Assembly: GCA_900546275.1 (NCBI GenBank)
Contig: URCH01000005.1
Location: 1 to 64,000, forward strand
DNA: 64,000 nt
DNA from: an uncultured Mycoplasmatota bacterium
Lineage (GTDB): Bacteria > Bacillota_I > Bacilli_A > RF39 > UBA660
Direction: 5' to 3'
Shown here: positions 16,865 through 24,813 of the stretch, piece after piece
Position numbering within the stretch: position 1 is the first letter of the stretch
Layout of the letters: the number at the start of each line of letters is the position of its first letter
Program-made: the position numbers and the translations under genes
The notes under the pieces: model-generated
Databases searched by the model: none
The model's input: only the letters and a program-made list of their open reading frames with translations
Told to the model about the DNA's origin: nothing

Positions 16865-17752
16865 ATGATTTTAAATGTAAGTGGAAGAACAGATATAGTC
16901 GCACTTTATTCAAAGTGGTTCATGAATAGATATAAAGAAGGATTTGTTGATGTGAGAAATCCTTTTAATGAAAAATTAGTAAGTAGAATATACTTTAAAG
17001 ATGTAGATTTAATAATGTTTTGTACAAAAAATCCTATTCCCATTTTAAATGAAATAGAAAAAATAGACAAAAAAATATTGTTTCATGTAACATTAACTCC
17101 TTATAAAAATGATATAGAACCTAACATACTTCCAAAAGGAAAAATAATAGAAGCAATAAAAAAATTATCAAGCATAATTGGAATAGATAATTTACAAGTT
17201 AGATATGATCCAATATTTATAAGTGAAAAATATAATTTAGAATATCATATAAAGGCATTTGATAATCTTTGTACATTATTAAAAGGATATGTAAATAAAA
17301 TAATAGTTTCTTTTTTAGATGATTATAAAAATGTAAGAAAAAATATGAAAATAATTAATTATAAACCTCTAACAGAATATGATTATGAAATGATAGGAAA
17401 AAACTTTAGTAAGAGTGCTAAAAAAAACGGAATGATAGTACAAACATGTTTTGAAGATAGAAATTTAGTAGAATATGGATTTACTAAAGGTGAATGTATT
17501 TCACATGAACTTGCATATAAATTAACAGGAAAAACTTATAAAAATTGGACTGCTAGAAAAGAAAAAAAATGTAATTGTGTAAAAATGGTTGATATTGGTG
17601 CATATAACACCTGCAAACATTTTTGTAAATATTGTTATGCAAATTATGATGAAAATCAAGTTATAGAAAATTATAAGTTACATGATCCTAATTCATCTTT
17701 ATTGGTTGGAAATTTAAAAAAAGATGATATAATTAAAATAAGAATAGTTTGA
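16865..17752 (+). CDS. DUF1848 family protein (Fe-S, radical-SAM-like)
   Basis: 295 aa matching DUF1848: start NVSGRTDIVALYSKWFMNR, DVRNPFNEKLVSRI, FCTKNPIPIL, FHVTLTPY, QVRYDPIFIS, and a C-terminal DIGAYNTCKHFCKYCYAN with C250-x3-C254-x2-C257, the cysteine spacing of radical-SAM clusters but placed at the end of the chain. Two more cysteines (CNC near 236-238) are just upstream. Function of the family is unknown; a TIM-barrel with an Fe-S cluster is likely. It opens a compact cluster with a SPASM radical-SAM enzyme (next gene 12 bp on). Confidence 0.85.
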   Translation: MILNVSGRTDIVALYSKWFMNRYKEGFVDVRNPFNEKLVSRIYFKDVDLIMFCTKNPIPILNEIEKIDKKILFHVTLTPYKNDIEPNILPKGKIIEAIKKLSSIIGIDNLQVRYDPIFISEKYNLEYHIKAFDNLCTLLKGYVNKIIVSFLDDYKNVRKNMKIINYKPLTEYDYEMIGKNFSKSAKKNGMIVQTCFEDRNLVEYGFTKGECISHELAYKLTGKTYKNWTARKEKKCNCVKMVDIGAYNTCKHFCKYCYANYDENQVIENYKLHDPNSSLLVGNLKKDDIIKIRIV

Positions 17753-17764
17753 GAGGTCGTATTT

Positions 17765-19639
17765 ATGAAAAAAATTTTATTATTAACATTATTAATGTTA
17801 CCACTTCAAGTTTTTGCAAGCACAGGTTCTGTATCTGAAGCAATAATGATTCAGTTATTCACTACAATACATATGTCAATATTTGTTTTATTCCCACTTG
17901 CTAATATGCTAAGTGAAGAAGGTGAATTAAAAAGTTTATTTATTAAATTATTTGTAACTAGAGCAGTAATATTATTAGTTTTTGATTTATTTATACCTGA
18001 CGTTATGTTGTCAATTGATTTTTTTGCAATCTTTATTGGTGCATTTATCGTTGTGCCTATATGTGCAGTAATAACAAAAAAATCCCCATTTAAATTAAAA
18101 ACTAAACCTGTTCAAAACTCTATTAATGTAATTAAAAAATGTCAAAATTGTGGAGCTACATTAAATACAGATGATAAGTTTTGTGCAAGTTGTGGAACAA
18201 AAATAGAAGAAGTTTTAATTCAAAGTGTTAAAACACAATATGATAGTGTCTTTGATTTAAATGAAACTGCCATGGTAGAAGAATTTATTGATAGAGAATT
18301 AAAAAAAGCAGATATAGATAGAAATACAAAATTAATTCCAAGAGAAGTATTAAAAAAGAAAAAAATTTTAAATGTTATATTTTCTATATTATTGTTTATT
18401 TATATTTCACTAATATTCTTTCATTTAACAATGGCTATATATGTAATAGGGGCAATTATATTATTTATATTTTTTAAAGTTTCAAGAAAATATAATTTGA
18501 TGACATATTTAAAAAAACAACTAAAATCAAGACCTAGTGAAAAAGTATCAAATATAGTTATGAATACTAAATCTCAATTAGTAGAAAACAATACTAAATA
18601 TATTACACTTTCAGTCATGTTTTTAGCTCTTATAATTCCACTTATTATTTTCATGAATCCAAGAGTATTTTATGAAAAAATTGACAATGGATATGCAGTA
18701 AGATTTTATACTTTTGGATTAACTAATTTTAAAACCGTTACTATACCAAGTACATATAAGGGTGAAAATGTTGTAGCATTAAGAGGAAATACATTTTCAA
18801 ATATGCCATTTTTAGAAGAAGTAACACTTCCTGATACAATTACAGAAATAAGAGGTCGAGCATTCAAAAATGATAAAAAATTAACTAAAATTAATATTCC
18901 AAAAAACTTAGAATATTTAGGTGGAGGAGCATTCTATAATTGTACTTCACTAAAAACTATAGAATTACCAAACTCTTTAACATATATGGGAGGAGAAACT
19001 TTTTATAATGCAACATCATTAGAAAGCATTAAATTATCAAATAATTTAACTGAAATAAGAGGAAACACATTTGAAGAATGTAGTTCATTAGAATCAATAA
19101 CAATTCCAGATAGTGTTACTAGAATTGGTGGTCATGCATTTTATGGAAATACATCACTTAAAACTGTTACTTTAACAGAAAATAGTAAGTTAAAAGAAAT
19201 AGGATCTTCTGCATTTAGAATGTGTTCAAATTTGGATGAAATAACACTTCCTAAAGAAACTTCTGTAAATAGTCGAGCATTTAAAGAAAGCCCTACTGTA
19301 GTAAGGAGGTTTGGAGAAAATACTTTAACCAATACATCAAATAATAAATATAAATATGATACATATAGATATATAAAGTTAAATCAAGAAATTACAATAG
19401 ACCCCTATCAATCAGATTCCAAATCATCTAGTTTTAGTATAGAACTTGCTAATGTTTTAGAACAAGGAAATTCAAATTCTTTTAATTTAATATATAAAGA
19501 CGCTGATGGAACTGTTAATTTTATGTTAACAAAAGATGCACCTTATCAAGAAATTAATAAAAATGTAGCCGTTGAAATACCTTCAAGTTATATTTTTAAT
19601 AGAACAGATAGTGTTTCTTTAAATGTATATTATAATTAG
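17765..19639 (+). CDS. membrane zinc-ribbon protein with BspA-like leucine-rich repeats
   Basis: 624 aa. Residues 1-20 look like a signal or first membrane segment; further hydrophobic segments lie near 35-105, 200-240 and 277-297. Between them is a zinc ribbon CQNCG...CASCG (about 120-140). Residues 310-500 are six or so BspA-type leucine-rich repeats (IPSTYKGENVVALRGNTFSN, LPDTITEIRGRAFKN, IPDSVTRIGGHAFYG), a surface recognition module; the last 110 residues are beta-rich and unrecognised. The LRR part should face outside. It sits in the radical-SAM cluster with gaps of 12 and 9 bp, so it may be the transporter, receptor or display partner, which is inference. Confidence 0.75.
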   Translation: MKKILLLTLLMLPLQVFASTGSVSEAIMIQLFTTIHMSIFVLFPLANMLSEEGELKSLFIKLFVTRAVILLVFDLFIPDVMLSIDFFAIFIGAFIVVPICAVITKKSPFKLKTKPVQNSINVIKKCQNCGATLNTDDKFCASCGTKIEEVLIQSVKTQYDSVFDLNETAMVEEFIDRELKKADIDRNTKLIPREVLKKKKILNVIFSILLFIYISLIFFHLTMAIYVIGAIILFIFFKVSRKYNLMTYLKKQLKSRPSEKVSNIVMNTKSQLVENNTKYITLSVMFLALIIPLIIFMNPRVFYEKIDNGYAVRFYTFGLTNFKTVTIPSTYKGENVVALRGNTFSNMPFLEEVTLPDTITEIRGRAFKNDKKLTKINIPKNLEYLGGGAFYNCTSLKTIELPNSLTYMGGETFYNATSLESIKLSNNLTEIRGNTFEECSSLESITIPDSVTRIGGHAFYGNTSLKTVTLTENSKLKEIGSSAFRMCSNLDEITLPKETSVNSRAFKESPTVVRRFGENTLTNTSNNKYKYDTYRYIKLNQEITIDPYQSDSKSSSFSIELANVLEQGNSNSFNLIYKDADGTVNFMLTKDAPYQEINKNVAVEIPSSYIFNRTDSVSLNVYYN

Positions 19640-19648
19640 AGGTTAAAC

Positions 19649-21391
19649 ATGGAAAATAAGTATATACATTTATTATATGTTCCAACAATGGCTTGTAATA
19701 TGGGGTGCAAATACTGTTATTTAGAAGAGAATACCAAAGATGAAAAAACAAAATATAAGCCACTTGAAACTTTAGAATATGCAATAGAAAAATTTAGACA
19801 AAATAATGTTATTCCTTTTAATATTTCACTTCATGGTGGAGAAGTAACAACCCTTTCAAAAAAAGATTTTCATGATATTATAGAGTATATTAGTAATTAC
19901 TATAATAAAAATAGAGAAATTATAACAAACGCAGGATTTAAAGTTGGAACACCACACATAAAAACAAATCTATATGATTTAGAAAAACATATAGACACAA
20001 TAAAAGAATTTAACGTATCTATATCAGGAAGTTTAGATTTACCACTCTTTCTTCATGATAAATATAGAGTCACAAAAGGTAATAAAAAAACACTAGATAA
20101 AATATTTAAAAACATAGAACTAATGAAAAATATTCCAAATAAGAAAAAAGTTTCTTCTACTATTTTTAAGGAACATTATAATCATATTGAAGAAATAATA
20201 AAAGATATCAAATATTTAAATGAAAATACATGTTTAGATATGAATGATTTCAATTTTATGATAGGATTTGATTATAATTCAAATGGAATATTACATCATA
20301 TAACAGAAGAAGAACAAGTTGATTTTTATAAAAGAATGCATAAAGAATTTGATGGAACCGATTTAACAGTTGGAGTAAATGGCCCATGGTTTGATGAATT
20401 TGGGCCAGGCTACTGTACTAATTGTGATAATTGCGGAGAAAAATTTTTCTTACTTGAAAAAAATGGGGATATATATTCATGTGTAAGAGGTCAAAAAAAT
20501 AAAGATTACTATTATGGGAATATATATGAAAATAGTGTAGAAGAAATATTAAATACTGCCCAAAAGAAAATATTTTTAAACCATAATAAAATGCCATTAG
20601 CAGAAGAATGCACAAAATGTGGATATTTGTACCTATGTAAAACTGGTTGTCCATTTGTAAAAAATACATACAATACAAATAAAAGTTATACTTGTAAATT
20701 ACAACAACAATTATATAAGGATAGAAACTATAATATAGATGAATACAATGATGAATTTGTATACCAATATTTGATTAAAATGAGAGCACAAGATAATAGT
20801 AAATATATACCTAAAAGAAATAATGATTATAATCAATTAGAAGAAATTATTAAACAAGATAAAAAATTAAAATATATATACGATGACAATGTATTTATTT
20901 TAAAAGTAGATGATATAGAATACAAGCTATCATCACAAATAATAAAAAAAGTAAGAGACTTTATATATATAACACCAGAAAGCAAAATTAAAATATATAT
21001 GAAAAAACATATGATTAATGAAGAATGTGATTATCCGGAAAATAACTCATTATATATAATGTTATTAAGTGGTGATTTAGTAACATATGGAGATGAACAA
21101 AGAACAAAACAAAGGCATGTATTTACTCATCAAGTATATAAAGGTGTTTTAGATAATACAAAAACAGATAAAGAAGATTATTATGAATATGATATAACTT
21201 CATTAATAAATGAATATAAACATTCTTTAACATTTGATATGCCTAACAACATATTTTTTACAACATCTTCATTAAGAGATTACCATTATATAAAACAAAA
21301 AAATAATGCGTATTATCACATTCAAGCAATAAATTTGCCATTCCAAAATATAGAATTTTATTATATTGATAAGGAGGAAATAAAAAAATGA
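19649..21391 (+). CDS. radical SAM/SPASM peptide-maturase-like enzyme
   Basis: 580 aa. Radical SAM motif C16-x3-C20-x2-C23 (ACNMGCKYC) binds the catalytic 4Fe-4S cluster and SAM; SLHGGEV is the typical GGE motif. The SPASM region (about 250-350) has cysteines in YCTNCDNCG, YSCVRG, CTKCGYLYLCKTGCPF for auxiliary clusters. SPASM enzymes usually modify ribosomally made peptides or proteins. The last 200 residues (380-580) are an extra domain that I do not recognise and that could bind substrate. It overlaps the next small gene by 4 bp, which points to that protein as substrate. Confidence 0.85.
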   Translation: MENKYIHLLYVPTMACNMGCKYCYLEENTKDEKTKYKPLETLEYAIEKFRQNNVIPFNISLHGGEVTTLSKKDFHDIIEYISNYYNKNREIITNAGFKVGTPHIKTNLYDLEKHIDTIKEFNVSISGSLDLPLFLHDKYRVTKGNKKTLDKIFKNIELMKNIPNKKKVSSTIFKEHYNHIEEIIKDIKYLNENTCLDMNDFNFMIGFDYNSNGILHHITEEEQVDFYKRMHKEFDGTDLTVGVNGPWFDEFGPGYCTNCDNCGEKFFLLEKNGDIYSCVRGQKNKDYYYGNIYENSVEEILNTAQKKIFLNHNKMPLAEECTKCGYLYLCKTGCPFVKNTYNTNKSYTCKLQQQLYKDRNYNIDEYNDEFVYQYLIKMRAQDNSKYIPKRNNDYNQLEEIIKQDKKLKYIYDDNVFILKVDDIEYKLSSQIIKKVRDFIYITPESKIKIYMKKHMINEECDYPENNSLYIMLLSGDLVTYGDEQRTKQRHVFTHQVYKGVLDNTKTDKEDYYEYDITSLINEYKHSLTFDMPNNIFFTTSSLRDYHYIKQKNNAYYHIQAINLPFQNIEFYYIDKEEIKK

Positions 21392-21741
21392 ACAAAGAAC
21401 CAGACACATATGAAGAAATAATCAGAAAAAAAAGATGCATAGATTTAGCTAAATATTATTCTTTAACTGATGATAATTTAGAGAAAGTTTATTCCTTTTT
21501 AGAACAAAATCCAAAAGGAAGAGTAATAGGTGGAAAAAACAATATAACTTTAAAAATAGGATTAAAAGTACTAGAAGTTATTCCATCATATATTACCAAT
21601 TCTGCAATAGATGGGTTAGTTATGAGCAATGATTTTTTTAGGACAATTGATCATTATGTACCATCATCTAGTTCTTATTCAAGCGGAGGATCTTCATCTA
21701 ATAATAACAACAATAACAATAATAATAACAATAATAATTAA
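21388..21741 (+). CDS. small protein with Ser/Gly and poly-Asn tail, candidate RiPP-like substrate
   Basis: 117 aa. Residues 1-90 look like a small folded or leader part (YEEIIRKKRCIDLAKYYSL, NITLKIGLKVLEVIPSY). Residues 91-117 are low complexity: SSSSYSSGGSSS, then 13 Asn to the stop, coded by mixed AAT/AAC. The start overlaps the radical-SAM gene end (ATGA-type overlap, 4 bp), so synthesis is coupled to the enzyme. A leader followed by a repetitive core is a common layout for radical-SAM substrates; this is inferred from layout, as no known precursor family is recognised. Alternatively it is a small structural subunit. Confidence 0.65.
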   Translation: MNKEPDTYEEIIRKKRCIDLAKYYSLTDDNLEKVYSFLEQNPKGRVIGGKNNITLKIGLKVLEVIPSYITNSAIDGLVMSNDFFRTIDHYVPSSSSYSSGGSSSNNNNNNNNNNNNN

Positions 21742-21753
21742 TAGGAGAAAAAT

Positions 21754-22767
21754 ATGTCATTGATATCTGATAACTTTCATAACAAAAAATTAAAAGATTA
21801 TGGAATAAATATAAAAACAAAATACATAGTAGGAAATAAAATATTAGAACGCAACACAGATAATTCTATAAATGATGATATTATAAATGGTATAAGATGT
21901 GAAAAACAATATTATTTAAAAAATAAATTAATTCATAAAGAAAATCTATTTGACTCAAGAATAGAATATACATTTATTTCTAAAGAACTTGAAACTACAA
22001 ATTACAAATGTAAAAACTGTGGATTTGAATCAAACATAAAAGAGTTTGAAAATGGATGTCCATATTGTAGAACTTATTATAATATTGATTATATAGATAA
22101 AGATTTAGGAAGTAAATATCATTATGATAAAGTTTTAAGAAGCAATATTTATAGAATAGTAACTGGAATAGTTGATTTAATAATAAGTATTATTATTAGT
22201 TACATATATATAAAAACAACATCTAGAACATTTAATAATTATGATATATCAAAAATAGTTGTATCTAGTTTAATAATCTCCTTAGTTTTATACTATCTTT
22301 TTTACATTATAGATGCATATATCATTTTAACTCCAATAAAAATATATAAAAATAAACAAAATGAAAAGCAAATTAAATTTTGGAATAAAACAAAAATAGA
22401 TAAAAAGAAATTTTTTAATAACTTAAATTATGAAGTAAGAAAGTATTATTATAGTAAAAGTAATATAATTGATTATGACATCTTAGATTATGTTAATTTT
22501 AAAGATTACATTAAAAATAATCTAAACTATATAGAAGTATGTGCAGATGTAAGAATTATATATTTTGAAAACAATAAAATAAAATCTAAAATTGTTAAAG
22601 ATAACTATATTATGAGGCATAATGAAAATGGAGTTTTAGAATTAAATAACAAAGTTAATATGATAAAATGTCAAAACTGTGGAGCCTCTATAAATGCAAT
22701 AGATAAAGTTTGTAAATATTGTCATACAGAAATAAAATATTTACAAGAATGGATATTAGAACGTTAA
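21754..22767 (+). CDS. zinc-ribbon membrane protein of the radical-SAM cluster
   Basis: 337 aa. An N-terminal cytoplasmic part has a zinc ribbon CKNCGF...CPYC (about 86-108), two membrane segments follow at about 133-155 and 166-190, then a soluble Lys/Tyr/Asn-rich part (200-300; it resembles a Tim44-like fold only vaguely), and a last zinc ribbon CQNCGAS...CKYCHT (about 308-330) with terminal EWILER. The two-ribbon plan echoes the LRR membrane protein of the same cluster, which suggests that they act together at the membrane. ATG follows TAATAGGAGAAAAAT. No family function is known to me. Confidence 0.7.
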   Translation: MSLISDNFHNKKLKDYGINIKTKYIVGNKILERNTDNSINDDIINGIRCEKQYYLKNKLIHKENLFDSRIEYTFISKELETTNYKCKNCGFESNIKEFENGCPYCRTYYNIDYIDKDLGSKYHYDKVLRSNIYRIVTGIVDLIISIIISYIYIKTTSRTFNNYDISKIVVSSLIISLVLYYLFYIIDAYIILTPIKIYKNKQNEKQIKFWNKTKIDKKKFFNNLNYEVRKYYYSKSNIIDYDILDYVNFKDYIKNNLNYIEVCADVRIIYFENNKIKSKIVKDNYIMRHNENGVLELNNKVNMIKCQNCGASINAIDKVCKYCHTEIKYLQEWILER

Positions 22768-22770
22768 AAT

Positions 22771-22794
22771 AAACTTAAAAAGTTTGTTTTTTCT
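22771..22794 (+). terminator. terminator of radical-SAM cluster
   Basis: Short stem AAACTT (22771-22776) / AAGTTT (22780-22785) with 3-nt loop, then GTTTTTTCTTT. Confidence 0.6.
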
Positions 22795-22967
22795 TTACAC
22801 TTTTTTATAATTAAAATATTTATAAAAATCAATAAAGTATTGATTTTAAAATAAAAAAGGTAATACTTTTAAAAAATAATGAATAATTTAGCATTTAAAA
22901 CTTTACATTAGTCTTATTTACTAAAATTATATATTATAAATAAAAAATATTATTAATTAAAAAGTCA

Positions 22968-24181
22968 AGTGCAACAAACGAATAATTAAATGGTATTCAC
23001 AACTTCTTGTAATTTATAAATTTTATTAATAATAGATTTATCATTAAACTCTTCTAGAACAGCTTCTAGAGGAGTTTTATAATTTAAACTTTTTCTAGGA
23101 TAATTATTCATCCAATTAGCGATGTTATTTATATCTTCGCAGGAATAGTTTTCTATTAAAGTTTTTTTAGGAATAAAATATCTAATCATACTATTTTGTT
23201 TTTCGTTAGTTCCTTTTTCTCCAGAACAATAAGGATGACAAAAATATATTTGTGTTTTTGAATCTTTTATTATTCCTAAAAAGTCAGAAAATTCTGAACC
23301 ATTGTCTGTAGAAAATGATTTAAATATTTTATTGTAATGTTTTTTCATGAATGATTTAATTTGGTTAATTTTATTAACTACATTTTCAGAAGTTTTAGAA
23401 GAAATTTTAAAAATAATTTCAAATTTTGTTTTTCTTTCTGTAATGGTTAGAAGACATTCATGCTTGCCACGGCTAGTACCAATTACAGTATCGATTTCAA
23501 AGTGACCAAAAGTGGAACGATTATTAATTTCTTCAGGCCTATTTTCGATACTATAAGGTATTTTACTAATAGGAAGAGAATTTTTATCTTTATATTTATA
23601 TTCAGGTTTATATTTCATTCTTCTTGTATCCTCAAGTTTAACGTTTATAATACCATATCTAATAGCGTTATAAATAGTAGGAACAGTAATTTCACAGAAA
23701 CCATCTTTTTTAAAATAATTATGAACTTGCATATAACCAACAATTACATCAGGAGCCCATTTATCCATTTTAATTTTATCTTCAATATATTTAGCCATTT
23801 TAGTATATTTACGTAGCTTATATTCACCTTTAGATAAACCACGTTTAAATAAATAATTTATAAGGTTTTTCGATAGTTCTACCAGATCTAACCATAAATC
23901 GATAAGATTTTCTGTTCTTAAGTTCTCTAGAAATAGTAGAACGATGAACGCCAAGATAGTTAGCTATATAAGTATTATTAAATAAACGTTTACCATTTCC
24001 GTCCTTTTGTTCTATTAAAGCTTGAATAGTAGCTCTATCTTTTTCTGTTAAATGATGGTATTGATTTTCTTTCTTTTTTAGTGTATTATTTGTGTCAGAC
24101 ATATGAATTTTCCTTTCTGTTTGTTGCGAATAGATATTATAGATTATTCATATGTCTTTTTCAATGCAACTTTGTTGCACT
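22968..24181 (-). mobile_element. IS30-family insertion sequence, 1214 bp
   Basis: Ends are perfect 11-bp inverted repeats: AGTGCAACAAA (22968-22978) and TTTGTTGCACT (24171-24181). Both flanks carry TCA (22965-22967 and 24182-24184), a 3-bp target duplication as expected for IS30 transposition. The transposase lies on the minus strand. The element sits in the AT-rich gap between the radical-SAM cluster and a small membrane protein and breaks no gene. Confidence 0.85.
22986..24102 (-). pseudogene. IS30-family transposase, frame-disrupted
   Basis: Two overlapping frames together make one IS30 transposase. Frame 1 (24102-23845, 85 aa) has the N-terminal helix-turn-helix (YIANYLGVHRSTISREL). Frame 2 (to 22986; real homology starts near NYLFKRGLSKGEYKL) carries the DDE catalytic core: HFEIDTVIG, STDNGSEF, and NEKQNSMIRYF. 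The frames overlap around 23845-23954, and about ten residues normally found between the helix-turn-helix part and YLFKRGLSKG seem to be missing, so a small deletion with frameshift is the best explanation. Programmed frameshifting at the AAAAA run near the junction is the alternative. Confidence 0.8.
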
Positions 24182-24264
24182 TCAAATTTAAAATAACATT
24201 TATAAAAAATCTATCTAATAATTTTTATTTGTGATATAATTAAATTCAAGGTAGGTAATGTTGT

Positions 24265-24711
24265 ATGAAAGAAAAAAATAATTCAAAATTAATTAAAAAT
24301 TGTATAGTTTCAGGTGTAATAATAATAGTTATTGTTTTATCAATATTTTTAATATTTTCACTTAAGAAAAAAACAATAAGTAATTCAGAACAATTAACCA
24401 AATCACTTAAAGATATGGGAGTTCAATTCTATGAGGATTTTTATTACAATCAAATAGGGAAAAACGAAACTGAGAGAAAAGCATTTTTAGAAAAATACAA
24501 AGATATTGGAATAAAAGTTAGTTTAGATAATATACTTCGTTCTAAAAAAACAGAAACTACGGATGAAAATAACACTTTTATTAATAAAGAAACTAACGAA
24601 GAATGTAATAAAAATACTTCAATGGTAGTAATTTATCCAAAAGAACCATATGGAAAAACAGATTATAGCATTGATGCAATATTAGATTGTGGTTTTGAAA
24701 GTGAAAAATAG
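24265..24711 (+). CDS. small single-pass membrane protein, hypothetical
   Basis: 148 aa: a short basic N terminus, one transmembrane helix (about 12-33) and a 115-aa outside part, acidic and Lys-rich, with a Cys pair (about 112 and 142) that could form a disulfide. No family recognised. ATG is preceded by GGTAGGTAATGTTGT, a weak ribosome site. A TATAAT lies at 24235-24240. It is followed by a terminator and by the giant surface protein gene. Confidence 0.65.
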   Translation: MKEKNNSKLIKNCIVSGVIIIVIVLSIFLIFSLKKKTISNSEQLTKSLKDMGVQFYEDFYYNQIGKNETERKAFLEKYKDIGIKVSLDNILRSKKTETTDENNTFINKETNEECNKNTSMVVIYPKEPYGKTDYSIDAILDCGFESEK

Positions 24712-24736
24712 GTACTTGAAAAAGTACTTTTTTTTT
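24709..24736 (+). terminator. terminator before giant surface protein
   Basis: Stem GTACTT / AAGTAC with GAAA loop and a run of nine T, overlapping the stop of the preceding gene. Confidence 0.85.
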
Positions 24737-24754
24737 AAATATATCTATTGCATG

Positions 24755-24783
24755 ATGACAAAATTTAAAAAATATTATATAAT
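24755..24783 (+). promoter_or_regulatory. promoter of giant dockerin protein
   Basis: ATGACA (24755-24760), exactly 17 bp, TATAAT (24778-24783). The predicted start near 24790 leaves only about 9 nt before ATG 24799, which favours ATG 24814 as the true start. Confidence 0.75.
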
Positions 24784-24813
24784 TATTAAGATAGTAAGAT
24801 GGACGATGATAGT

